From Candidatus Kapaibacterium sp. (GTDB lineage Bacteria; Bacteroidota; Ignavibacteria; Kapaibacteriales; WFXC01): DNA of 64,000 nucleotides. A model generated the notes under the pieces. The model was not told the origin of the DNA, made no database searches, and was given only the letters and a program-made list of their open reading frames with translations. This document shows positions 55,473 through 63,883 of the stretch, one piece after another (within the stretch, counting starts at the first letter, position 1; every line of letters starts with the position of its first letter). The position numbers and the translations under genes were made by a program. The stretch covers positions 1 to 64,000 of the forward strand of contig WFXC01000021.1 of assembly GCA_015490805.1 (NCBI GenBank), in the 5' to 3' direction.

Positions 55473-58400
55473 CTACAATTGCCACAAAGTTGCAAGCTCC
55501 AACGACCATCGGCTGATGCCAATTGCAGGATTCGCCGTCGGATCAATCCATCGGAGCGTATTGCCATCCCACTGAAGCAGGGACATCCGCCACCGCACCT
55601 CTATCCTGCCGACGTCCGGTGGCAGCAGCATTGGCAGCCAGCGGAACAGCCGTGGCAGGTGGAGTCGCCAGTCAATACCGATTTCGGCTGCCCAGTGCCA
55701 CCGCCCGCTGAGACGCTGGTCAGCATTCCAGCTCAGAAACGTTCCGTATGGCTCAAAGGTAAGAACTGATAGCAGGGAAGTGAGAGATCGCAGCGGAGCA
55801 AATTCCTCGACACTCAGTGAGATACCAGCGAAATGCTGCACCGTTGTTGGTGGAAAGTCCGGAGCTAATCGCAAAGCGGCTGGCAGGAAAATGGCGGGCG
55901 AAGAGCGGTCTTCCAGAAAGGAGAAAAAGCGGTAGACGGGATTGCGAAATCGCTGGATCGGGGAAGCCACTCCCGGCTGGAGTCGATCCCACTCGTGAAC
56001 GTTACCAATGTTCCCGGAAGCAGCGGCTGTTACCGTCAGTTGAGGCGCGCCGATAGGAAATCGCTGCTGGTAAACGCCGGTCAACCGAACACCTGCGTCC
56101 CATCGAGGCAGCGGGGGCAGGCGTTCTGTAATGCCACCAGCAATCTCCAGCCACAGGTTCCACCGGGTGGTTGCTACCCGGAGCGCGCCGGTCAACCGGT
56201 AGAGCCATTGGTCCAGTGGAAGCAATGCCGACCGGAGTGCTGCAGAAGGCAAAAAGTGCCAGAATTCCACACCGCCGCCGTACTGAATCTGCACAGGATG
56301 CGTGTAGTGCTGCGGGTGTACCGTTCCGGATACCAGTAACTGTCCCAGATGCACCCCATCCATATTGGCAGCTGCCAGGTGGATTCGTCCAGATGGGCGG
56401 AGAAGGGACAGCGGATGAGAAAAGCGGAACTGCCAGTTCCACGACCGATTGCCCAGGTTGTAGTAAACGCCTGCGACGGTGCGGTAGCGATCGAAATCGA
56501 TCAACCCATCAGCACGCAGTCCCACCTGCCACCCCGACTCTGAAAGATACCAGACAGTCGGTCGGAGCGAAATTCCATAAAACTGGAGCGGTTGCGCTGC
56601 CCAGAAATTCGTGTACAGTCCCACCCGGATGGGCGCTATAGCGGGTAGCCACCATCGGTTTCGGATGACATTGTCGCCTGCAAAACGGTCGATCAACTTT
56701 CCAGTTGTGTCGAACGTAATTGAGGTGATCCGGGCATTCGTCGTCAGGTGTGCTGTATATTCCAGATCGGTCCAGAACCACGGTGGAAGCTGGTTCGGGC
56801 GCGATCGATACGGAATGTCCATCGGAATCGAAAAACTGGTTTGTTGAGCATCCGCCGTACGAACCAGCAGTCGCAGTGGCACGTGCGCTCGATTTTCTTT
56901 GGTCAATCGCACCGTTGTGTGCCATTGCCCTTTCTGGTCAACAGAATCGCTGATGGAGACAAACCCGTAATTCGGCACTTCGGTGTCGCCAATGAAGGTA
57001 TCGAAGAAGGCATCCAGCCGCTGTTGAAAAACATCTTCGCACGTTTTCTCAAAATCTGCCGGATACGGATGGCGGAATCGCCACCGCTGCACGTACTGGT
57101 GGAGAAGCGAATCCACCGCCCGGCTGCCGAAGCTGTATTCCAGTTGCCGCAGCATTGCCGCCCCCTTGCTATACACCTGCCGGGCAGTGAACCAATCACG
57201 GAATCGATCGTGCGGCGTGGTCAGCGGTTCTTCAAAACCACTTTCCACAACGCGCCAGTGGGGAAGGTTCAGCGCAATGCCCGGCGGGCGCTCCGGGATG
57301 AGCCACCGTTCCAGCCACGACCGCGGCGTTTCCCATTCTGATCGAAAAGCCTGATGCAAAGCCTTTGCCGTGATGAACGTGGTAAAACCTTCGTCCATCC
57401 ACGCGTGTTTCGTTTCATTGTTAGCAACCAGTCCATAGAACCACTGGTGTCCAATTTCGTGAACGATCACGCCCAGCAGCGATCGGCGGTTCCGGTGGGT
57501 GATCATAATCAGTTGCGGGTATTCCATTCCTCCATCGCCCGCCTGAGCGCACGTAAAAGTTGCGTACGGATAGGGAGTGTAGCGTTCGCCGAAGAATTGA
57601 AGGGTTCGGCGAATCCAGTCAGCGACCGGAGCCCAGGCGTGGCGCAAAGATCGCTTGAAGAGAATGTGGATCGTCAGCGTATCCAGATGGGCGATCTGGT
57701 GCGCATACGCATCGTCCGCAACCCACGCAAAGTCGTGAACCGGAGAAGCAATAAAGTGCCAGCGGGTGATGCTGTCGCGGTGAGTGGGTTGGGGAAACAG
57801 GATGAGCGTATCTTTGCGGAACTGATACCCATAGCCTACTTCTTCCGGATTCTGCAAAACGCCGGTAGCGCCAACGGTGTATCGCGCTGGTAGATGGAGC
57901 GTGACATCGTATGTTCCCCAGATGCCGTAAAACTCCCTGCCGATGTACTGATTGTTCTGCCAGCCGTGCTGATCGTACTGGCACAGCTTCGGATACCACT
58001 GCGCCATTGAAAATCGAATTCCCTGAGCGTTATCCCGCCCTGCGCGCCGCACCAGTCGGGGAATTTGCCCCCGAAAGTGAAAAGCAACCTGAACCGTATC
58101 ACCCGGCTGAATGGGCTCGGAAAGGTCGATGCGTGCAATGGTGCCGAACCGGTGCACCGATGCTGGCTGCCCGTTGACCTGTACATCGTGCATTTCCAGT
58201 CGCCCGTATTCTTCCGGCGAAAGCTGGTTGATGCGATCGGCGATCCGGGAATGAATTGCCTGCGCCCGGCGGTGCATCGCACTGCCCGGCTGAAAGGCGT
58301 TGAAGTACAGGTGGTAGAACAGGTGTGAAAGCGTATCGCCAGATCGGTTAATGAAAAACGTTTCTCCCGTTCCCCAGTACTGAAACGTTGAGTCCTCGAC

Positions 58401-58562
58401 CCATACCACCATCCGCTGTCGAAATTGGTCAAATCGTTCGCCGTATTGCGACCAGAGCACCGGAGGCAGCAGCACAATGGCAAAGATGACGAATCGTTTG
58501 CACCAGTTACTGCCAGAAGGGATGGAAGCAGCAGGGATGCGGAAAATTTCGGCATTGATCAT
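55473..58562 (-). CDS. M1-family zinc aminopeptidase with C-terminal predicted outer-membrane barrel
   Basis: A 1029-residue protein from the ATG at 58562. An N-terminal hydrophobic segment ending in LLPPVLWSQ looks like a signal peptide. The M1 domain carries the exopeptidase-like motif GDGGMEYPQ and the zinc site HEIGHQWFYG at 368-377, with the third ligand in NNETKHAWMDEG 18 residues on. From about residue 640 to the end the sequence changes to long aromatic alternating strands typical of an outer-membrane barrel. It leads an operon with two further barrel proteins. The start overlaps mltG; other starts are possible. Confidence 0.85.
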   Translation of the reverse strand: MINAEIFRIPAASIPSGSNWCKRFVIFAIVLLPPVLWSQYGERFDQFRQRMVVWVEDSTFQYWGTGETFFINRSGDTLSHLFYHLYFNAFQPGSAMHRRAQAIHSRIADRINQLSPEEYGRLEMHDVQVNGQPASVHRFGTIARIDLSEPIQPGDTVQVAFHFRGQIPRLVRRAGRDNAQGIRFSMAQWYPKLCQYDQHGWQNNQYIGREFYGIWGTYDVTLHLPARYTVGATGVLQNPEEVGYGYQFRKDTLILFPQPTHRDSITRWHFIASPVHDFAWVADDAYAHQIAHLDTLTIHILFKRSLRHAWAPVADWIRRTLQFFGERYTPYPYATFTCAQAGDGGMEYPQLIMITHRNRRSLLGVIVHEIGHQWFYGLVANNETKHAWMDEGFTTFITAKALHQAFRSEWETPRSWLERWLIPERPPGIALNLPHWRVVESGFEEPLTTPHDRFRDWFTARQVYSKGAAMLRQLEYSFGSRAVDSLLHQYVQRWRFRHPYPADFEKTCEDVFQQRLDAFFDTFIGDTEVPNYGFVSISDSVDQKGQWHTTVRLTKENRAHVPLRLLVRTADAQQTSFSIPMDIPYRSRPNQLPPWFWTDLEYTAHLTTNARITSITFDTTGKLIDRFAGDNVIRNRWWLPAIAPIRVGLYTNFWAAQPLQFYGISLRPTVWYLSESGWQVGLRADGLIDFDRYRTVAGVYYNLGNRSWNWQFRFSHPLSLLRPSGRIHLAAANMDGVHLGQLLVSGTVHPQHYTHPVQIQYGGGVEFWHFLPSAALRSALLPLDQWLYRLTGALRVATTRWNLWLEIAGGITERLPPLPRWDAGVRLTGVYQQRFPIGAPQLTVTAAASGNIGNVHEWDRLQPGVASPIQRFRNPVYRFFSFLEDRSSPAIFLPAALRLAPDFPPTTVQHFAGISLSVEEFAPLRSLTSLLSVLTFEPYGTFLSWNADQRLSGRWHWAAEIGIDWRLHLPRLFRWLPMLLPPDVGRIEVRWRMSLLQWDGNTLRWIDPTANPAIGISRWSLELATLWQL

Positions 58563-59559
58563 ACTGATTGCTGTGGGACTGGCGGGATGGTGGGCATACC
58601 GCCTGTTCTGGATGCCTGTTGCCATACCCGCTTCGTCAGAATCCGTTGAACTCCGTATTCCGAAAGGAGCATCTGCAGCAGACGCCATCGAGGTGCTTGC
58701 CCAACACCGCCTGATCACTGATCCAGTGCTGGCGTTGTGGAGTCTTCGACTCTTAATGCTACTGACGGAGAAACCCATTTATGCTGGCTCCCACGTTTTT
58801 ACTGGAACGCAAACGCAATATACGATTTTGCGTCAATTACTGCGTAGTCCGAGGGCAAAAACCCGCAACATCACCATTCCTGAAGGGAAGACAGTGTGGG
58901 AAATTGCCGGATTGCTGCATCGCCAGTTGGGACTGGATTCTGTCCGGTTGTATCAGTTGATGACCTCCGACTCGCTCTGTGCCGCCTGGAAGATTCCTGC
59001 CTCGACGGTGGAAGGGTATCTCTACCCGGAAACGTACAACGTGTATGAAGACATCACCGAGGCGCAGATGATTGACCGGCTGCTGCGGCAGCATTTTGCT
59101 GTGTGGCGTCGATATTTCGATTCTGCCGCGCAGCGCCGGGGACTATCACACCACGAAGTTGTTACCTTAGCGTCGATCATCGAAGCGGAGGCGCAGGATA
59201 CCTCGGAGCGGCGGCGGATCAGCGGCGTTTTTTACAACCGCCTGCGGCTGGGAATGCCATTGCAGGCGGATCCCACGGTGCAGTATGCCATTGGCAAAAA
59301 GCGGCGGCTGACCTATCGCGATTTGCAGATCGATCATCCGTACAATACGTACCAGCGACCGGGCTTACCGCCCGGACCGATTAACTCACCCGGCTTCGGC
59401 GCTTTGTGGGCAGCGCTCCATCCGGAACACCATCAGTATCTCTACTTTGTCGTTGCTCCCGATGGGAGTGGCAAACACATTTTTTCTGAAACGTATGCTG
59501 AGCATCGGCGAGCCGTGCGGGCGTATCGACGGTATCGACAACAGCAGGTGACTAAATGA
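58537..59559 (+). CDS. mltG: Endolytic murein transglycosylase
   Basis: Membrane-anchored enzyme that cuts nascent glycan strands. From the ATG at 58537 it has 340 residues: a transmembrane anchor (SALIILIAVGLAGWWAY), a LysM-like region, and the YceG catalytic domain with LASIIEAEAQ (catalytic Glu near residue 216), RLRLGMPLQADPTVQYA and GPINSPG. Upstream ATG codons at 58522 and 58477 are alternatives. The 5' end overlaps the divergent M1 peptidase by about 26 bp. Confidence 0.95.
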   Translation: MRKISALIILIAVGLAGWWAYRLFWMPVAIPASSESVELRIPKGASAADAIEVLAQHRLITDPVLALWSLRLLMLLTEKPIYAGSHVFTGTQTQYTILRQLLRSPRAKTRNITIPEGKTVWEIAGLLHRQLGLDSVRLYQLMTSDSLCAAWKIPASTVEGYLYPETYNVYEDITEAQMIDRLLRQHFAVWRRYFDSAAQRRGLSHHEVVTLASIIEAEAQDTSERRRISGVFYNRLRLGMPLQADPTVQYAIGKKRRLTYRDLQIDHPYNTYQRPGLPPGPINSPGFGALWAALHPEHHQYLYFVVAPDGSGKHIFSETYAEHRRAVRAYRRYRQQQVTK

Positions 59560-60560
59560 AAGCAATCGTGGTGCAGCCGGATGGGGCGTTGCGGTGGATG
59601 GACGTGCCCGAACCATCAGTGGGACCAGCGGAGGTGAAAATCCGGGTTCGTGCCACTGCGCTTAACCGCGCGGATCTGCTCCAGCGGAAAGGGCTCTATC
59701 CGCCGCCACCCGGCGTGACCGATATTCTGGGACTGGAATGTGCTGGCACCATCGTCGACGTTGGGCCGAAAGTGCGCGACTGGCACGTTGGCGATGCAGT
59801 GTGTGCCCTGCTGCCCGGCGGTGGCTACGCTGAATTTGTGACGGTGCACCATCAGCTTCTCTTCCCCATCCCCAATGGGTGGAGCGTAGAAGAAGCGGCG
59901 GCGTTGCCCGAAGCCCTGTGTACGGCGACGGTGAATCTGGTCAAAGAAGCAAAGATGCGCCGCGGAGAGAAGGTGCTGATTCATTCTGGCGCTGGAGGCG
60001 TGGGAACGATCGCCATTCAATTGGTTCGCCAACTGGGAGCAATTCCCATCGCAACGGCGGGGACGACGGCAAAACGCCGCCTGTGCGAACAACTGGGAGC
60101 GCAACTGGCAGTGGATTACAAATCCAGTTCGTGGATGGATCAGATCCAGCAGGCGGTTGGTAAGCTGGATATCGTCCTGGATACCGTCGGTGCTGCCTTT
60201 TTGCCACAACACCTGGCATTGCTGAATTATCGCGGACGGTTGGTGCTCATTGGGCTGCTGGGGGGACGTACGGCGGAAATTCGACTGGATCAGGTGCTGT
60301 TGAAAAACCTCCGGATCGTGGGTTCCACGTTGCGGAATCGCCCGTTGAGGGAAAAAATTCGCCTGTGCCGCTTTATTCGTTCCCGCCTCTGGTATCTGGT
60401 GGAAAATCGCCGCATTGTCCCGGTCATTGACTCGATCTTTGATATTCGGGACGCTGAAGCAGCACACGATCGAATGCGGCGTAATCTGCACACTGGAAAA
60501 ATTGTTCTGAAGATACCGGGGAGAAGTGCAACAAGCGAGAGGAAAAGCAATGAATCGTAA
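59556..60560 (+). CDS. Zinc-independent quinone oxidoreductase (MDR superfamily)
   Basis: A 334-residue NADPH-dependent oxidoreductase of the quinone reductase/zeta-crystallin type. It shows the GroES-like N-terminus (ALNRADLLQRKGLYPPPPG), LGLECAGTIVDVG, and the nucleotide-binding region LIHSGAGGVGTIAIQLVRQLG. The catalytic-zinc cysteine and histidine pattern of alcohol dehydrogenases is absent. Its ATG overlaps the mltG stop in an ATGA. Substrate unknown. Confidence 0.92.
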   Translation: MKAIVVQPDGALRWMDVPEPSVGPAEVKIRVRATALNRADLLQRKGLYPPPPGVTDILGLECAGTIVDVGPKVRDWHVGDAVCALLPGGGYAEFVTVHHQLLFPIPNGWSVEEAAALPEALCTATVNLVKEAKMRRGEKVLIHSGAGGVGTIAIQLVRQLGAIPIATAGTTAKRRLCEQLGAQLAVDYKSSSWMDQIQQAVGKLDIVLDTVGAAFLPQHLALLNYRGRLVLIGLLGGRTAEIRLDQVLLKNLRIVGSTLRNRPLREKIRLCRFIRSRLWYLVENRRIVPVIDSIFDIRDAEAAHDRMRRNLHTGKIVLKIPGRSATSERKSNES

Positions 60561-61944
60561 GACGCAAGGCTTCCGCTGGCTGTTCAGCATCGGTCGCCTG
60601 TGGACCATTGTGCCGATCCTGATCTTCAGCAGCGTAGGGCTTTTCGGACAGCAGTACACGTTCCGCACCGTTGTGACCAATCTGGACACTCCGTGGGAGA
60701 TTCTCTGGGGACCGGACAACTGGATCTGGGTCACGGAGCGAAGGGGACGGGTGTCGCGGGTGAATCCGGAAACCGGTGAGCAGCAGGTGCTTGCGGAGAT
60801 CAGTGAGGTTGCGGAGGTAACCGAAAGCGGATTGATGGGAATGGCATTGCATCCGAACTTCGCAGATTCTCCCTTTGTTTATCTGGTCTACACCTACCGC
60901 ACGCAGGATGGCAACTTGTGGAATAAAGTGGCGGTGTACGAATACACGGGCGATTCGCTCCGATACCGGGCAACATTGCTGGATTCCCTGTACGGCTGGC
61001 GGATTCACGATGGTGCGCGGCTGTGGATCCTGCCCGATCGGACCCTGCTCATTACGATGGGCGATGCAGGCGTGATGCAGCGATCGCAGCAGTTGGACAA
61101 TCTGAACGGTAAGGTGTTACGCATTCGCCTGGATGGCACGATCCCGGCGGATAATCCATTCCCCGATAGCCCCATCTATGCCTACGGATTGCGCAATTCC
61201 CAGGGATTGGTCGTCGTTGGTGACCGCATCTATCTTTCCGATCATGGTCCTGCCAGCGACGACGAAGTGAATCTGATTCTGAAAGGTCGCAATTATGGTT
61301 GGCCCAACGTGATGGGATGGTGCGACGATCCCGATGAGCAGCAGTTCTGTCAGGAGCATCAGGTAGTCGAGCCGATGGCAGCGTGGACACCGACGCTGGC
61401 AGTGTGCGGTCTGGATTACTACAATGGTCCGAAATTTCCGGAGTGGCAGCATTCGCTGCTGCTGGTCACCCTGAAAGCTGCGCGGTTGGTGCAGCTAAAG
61501 CTCAATGCAGCAGGCGATTCCATCGTTCAGGAAAGGCATTTTTTCGTTAAGCAATTCGGTCGGTTGCGCGATCTGTGCATCTCTCCCGATGGGCGAGTGT
61601 TTATAGCGACCAGCAATCGGGACGGACGGGGACGGTCGCCGTTCCCGCTGCCGGAGGATGATCGCATTATCGAAATTCTGCCTGCGGTCAATCGCAAAGA
61701 TGAGGGGCGGCTGGATCCGCCACTCCGGATCTGGACGCAGCCGCAACGGTTGCAAATAGCGGTGCACCACCAGTCTCCATCTGCCACGTTGCAGGTCTAT
61801 GATCTTTACGGACGTCTCCTGTTCGAACGCTCCTTTCAGGGAGCCCAGCAATTTGCCATCGTGCTTCCGGCGGCAGGCGCATATCTGTGCCAGCTTCGAG
61901 ACGATCGATCCATCATCGCCACCCGGTGGGTAGTGGTGTGGTAG
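60550..61944 (+). CDS. Secreted PQQ-dependent sugar dehydrogenase-like protein with T9SS-type C-terminal domain
   Basis: A 464-residue protein from the ATG at 60550, which has AGAGGAAAAG upstream. A signal peptide ends near GLFGQQ. The beta-propeller belongs to the soluble aldose sugar dehydrogenase family: TPWEILWGPDNWIWVTER, ESGLMGMALHPNFA, IHDGARLWILPDRTLLITMGD, LDNLNGKVLRIRLDGTIP and GRNYGWP. From about residue 397 comes a sorting-like domain (ATLQVYDLYGRLLFE, then GAYLCQLRDD), as used for type IX secretion. Whether PQQ is bound cannot be told. Confidence 0.88.
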   Translation: MNRKTQGFRWLFSIGRLWTIVPILIFSSVGLFGQQYTFRTVVTNLDTPWEILWGPDNWIWVTERRGRVSRVNPETGEQQVLAEISEVAEVTESGLMGMALHPNFADSPFVYLVYTYRTQDGNLWNKVAVYEYTGDSLRYRATLLDSLYGWRIHDGARLWILPDRTLLITMGDAGVMQRSQQLDNLNGKVLRIRLDGTIPADNPFPDSPIYAYGLRNSQGLVVVGDRIYLSDHGPASDDEVNLILKGRNYGWPNVMGWCDDPDEQQFCQEHQVVEPMAAWTPTLAVCGLDYYNGPKFPEWQHSLLLVTLKAARLVQLKLNAAGDSIVQERHFFVKQFGRLRDLCISPDGRVFIATSNRDGRGRSPFPLPEDDRIIEILPAVNRKDEGRLDPPLRIWTQPQRLQIAVHHQSPSATLQVYDLYGRLLFERSFQGAQQFAIVLPAAGAYLCQLRDDRSIIATRWVVVW

Positions 61945-61961
61945 GAAGAGCAATCCTGCTA

Positions 61962-62215
61962 TCACCGGGAGCAGATGCTTCAGCGTGCCGGGGAGCGCAC
62001 GCTTCAGGGTTCACTGGGAGCGCACGCTTCAGGGTGCATCTACTGGGAACGCACACTTCAGTGTGCATTTTGTATTTTTGCCGACTAAAGTCGGCGCTCC
62101 CAGTGGGGTTTACCGGGAGCGCACGCTTCAGGGTGCATCTACTGGGAACGCACACTTCAGTGTGCATTTTGTATTTTTGCCGGCTAAAGTCGGCGCTCCC
62201 AGTAGGGCGCTCCCG
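61962..62215. repeat. Palindromic repeat cluster 4 with a tandem duplication, between convergent dehydrogenase and rsmB
   Basis: Two near-identical 89-bp blocks (62016-62104 and 62115-62203, 99-bp period) each hold the outer arm GGGAGC/GCTCCC, stem GCACGCT-TC-AGGGTGC, a second stem GCACACT-TC-AGTGTGC and the GCCGrC-TAAA-GTCGGC hairpin. They differ by a single A/G change in the last hairpin. A third partial copy lies at 61990-62015. No gene is in this stretch. Confidence 0.9.
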
Positions 62216-62244
62216 GCTCTTGTGGTAATTGCCCGAATGCTGCC

Positions 62245-63618
62245 TTACGAGGCTGCTTTCCGAAGGCGGGCAGCGAAGGCGGCGTCGGTTGGGAATTGGT
62301 GCGGAAGTATTTTGAGATACCCTTCCCGGCAGAGTTCTGGAGGCAGGAATGCCTCGGCAGGTTCCAGATGGAAATCGGGAAAGTGGCGGAGGAACCACGC
62401 AATGTTCTCCTCGTTTTCTTCAGCGGTCAGAGTGCACGTGCTGTAGATGAGTACTCCGCCGGGCTTGAGCAAAGCAGCAGCGGCAGCAAGGATGCGGCGT
62501 TGCTGGCGTTGCAGAGTTGCAATCAGATTTGCGCTTTTCCGCCACTTGATGTCCGGATGCTTCCGAATCGTTCCCAGATCGGAGCAGGGAACATCTGCCA
62601 GCACGAGGTCATACTGTTCGCCGGGACGATGCGCTTCTACCGTGGTCGTTTGCACCGCGACACTGTGAAGTCCCAGCCGCTCCACATTTGCCTGCAACTG
62701 CGCTGCCCTCCGGGGATCGGGTTCCAGTGCAACGATCGAGGCAGCGTCTTTCGTCCATTCCGCCAGGAACGTCGTTTTCCCTCCCGGTGCGGCGCAGCAG
62801 TCCAGAATACGGCGGGCAGCATCTGGAGCAGCTACGTGAATGACCATCGCAGCAGCCGGATCCTGAAGCGAAAACCAGCCGGCACGATACGCCTCGCTCT
62901 GCTGAAGAGCAAAGACAGAAGCGACCTGATAGCAGCGGTCGTCATATTGCCACTGGCGAAATGCGGTCTGCTCGCCCAGCCACTGTTCAAAAGAGCGTTT
63001 GTCGATTTTCAACGCATTCCGGCGAATGCCAAAGAGGGGACGTTCGTTCAAAGAGCGGAGCAGTGCTTGTGTTTCATCACCATAGTGCGATTGCAGTTGC
63101 CGCACCAGCCAGGGCGGGAAGCTGTAGCGGATGTCCAGCGGAGCACGCGCCAGTTGTGCCGCTACCGGCGTGTCGGTGCAGGAGCGTTGCAGATTGCGGA
63201 GCACAGCATTTACCAGCTTCACGCGAGCGGATTTCCGAAGAAACCATTTGCTCAGTTCAACAGTGGTGTCAATGGCGGCGTACGCAGGGACAGCGTCAAG
63301 AAAGAGCAGTTGGTAGGCGCCGGAGAGTAGCAGTGCATCCAGCGTCGCTCGATACGGCGCTTTCGGCGGTTGATAGAACGGGCGGAGCAGGAATGCAAGG
63401 CTGCGCTTCCATCGGATCGTGCCATACACCACTTCCGTAATGAAATCCCGATCCTGCTGCGATAGGTGGTGCCATTGCCGAAGCGTCCGGTGTAGCAGCG
63501 TGTCCAGCGGGCGGTGGTCAGAGGAAAGAAACTGGCGCACAATCTCCACCGCAACGGCACGGGGCAGCAACGATGCATCGGCGTGGAGGAGTTGCTCCAA
63601 GGGAGTCAATTGTTGCAT
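62245..63618 (-). CDS. rsmB: 16S rRNA (cytosine(967)-C(5))-methyltransferase
   Basis: A 457-residue SAM-dependent RNA methyltransferase. The N-terminal NusB-like RNA-binding helix bundle is followed by the catalytic domain with LDCCAAPGGKTTFLAEW near residue 271, VLADVPCSDLGTIRKHPDIKW near residue 341 and the second cysteine motif IYSTCTLTAEENE near residue 395. The PCSDLGT form replaces the usual PCSGLGT; both catalytic cysteines are present. A small membrane-protein gene ends 8 nt upstream. Confidence 0.95.
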   Translation of the reverse strand: MQQLTPLEQLLHADASLLPRAVAVEIVRQFLSSDHRPLDTLLHRTLRQWHHLSQQDRDFITEVVYGTIRWKRSLAFLLRPFYQPPKAPYRATLDALLLSGAYQLLFLDAVPAYAAIDTTVELSKWFLRKSARVKLVNAVLRNLQRSCTDTPVAAQLARAPLDIRYSFPPWLVRQLQSHYGDETQALLRSLNERPLFGIRRNALKIDKRSFEQWLGEQTAFRQWQYDDRCYQVASVFALQQSEAYRAGWFSLQDPAAAMVIHVAAPDAARRILDCCAAPGGKTTFLAEWTKDAASIVALEPDPRRAAQLQANVERLGLHSVAVQTTTVEAHRPGEQYDLVLADVPCSDLGTIRKHPDIKWRKSANLIATLQRQQRRILAAAAALLKPGGVLIYSTCTLTAEENEENIAWFLRHFPDFHLEPAEAFLPPELCREGYLKILPHQFPTDAAFAARLRKAAS

Positions 63619-63626
63619 CGAATCAC

Positions 63627-63761
63627 TCAGTACACCTGACTTTCTACCGCAGCAAAGACGAGTAACAGCGGCAGACCCAGAAAAAGCATCATAGCTGGTG
63701 TATCAGCAGCCGTATGCCGCTTCGGAGCGCTCCGCATCTGTCCACCACATTCTGGGACCAT
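63627..63761 (-). CDS. Putative small single-pass membrane protein upstream of rsmB
   Basis: A 44-codon frame from the ATG at 63761: a Cys/Arg-rich start (VPECGGQMRSAPKRH) then a hydrophobic helix (MMLFLGLPLLLVFAAVE). A near-match promoter box (TACCTTTT, 63812-63805) would give a leader of about 37 nt, as for other genes here. It ends 8 nt before rsmB. No family is recognised; it is supported only by position and composition. Confidence 0.4.
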   Translation of the reverse strand: MVPECGGQMRSAPKRHTAADTPAMMLFLGLPLLLVFAAVESQVY

Positions 63762-63883
63762 AGAACGGCAAGTGCCAGCATAACAATCCCAATTCTGCTT
63801 GTTGAAAAGGTATTGCGTATTTCGAGATTATTTTGTAGATTGGCAACGCGTTAGTAGTATGTTTAACAAAACCTCGAAGGGCG

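Noticed and set aside
391-62215. Possible CRISPR arrays
   Set aside because: The repeats are palindromic, variable in spacing and interspersed in four gaps, with no uniform repeat-spacer pattern and no cas genes.
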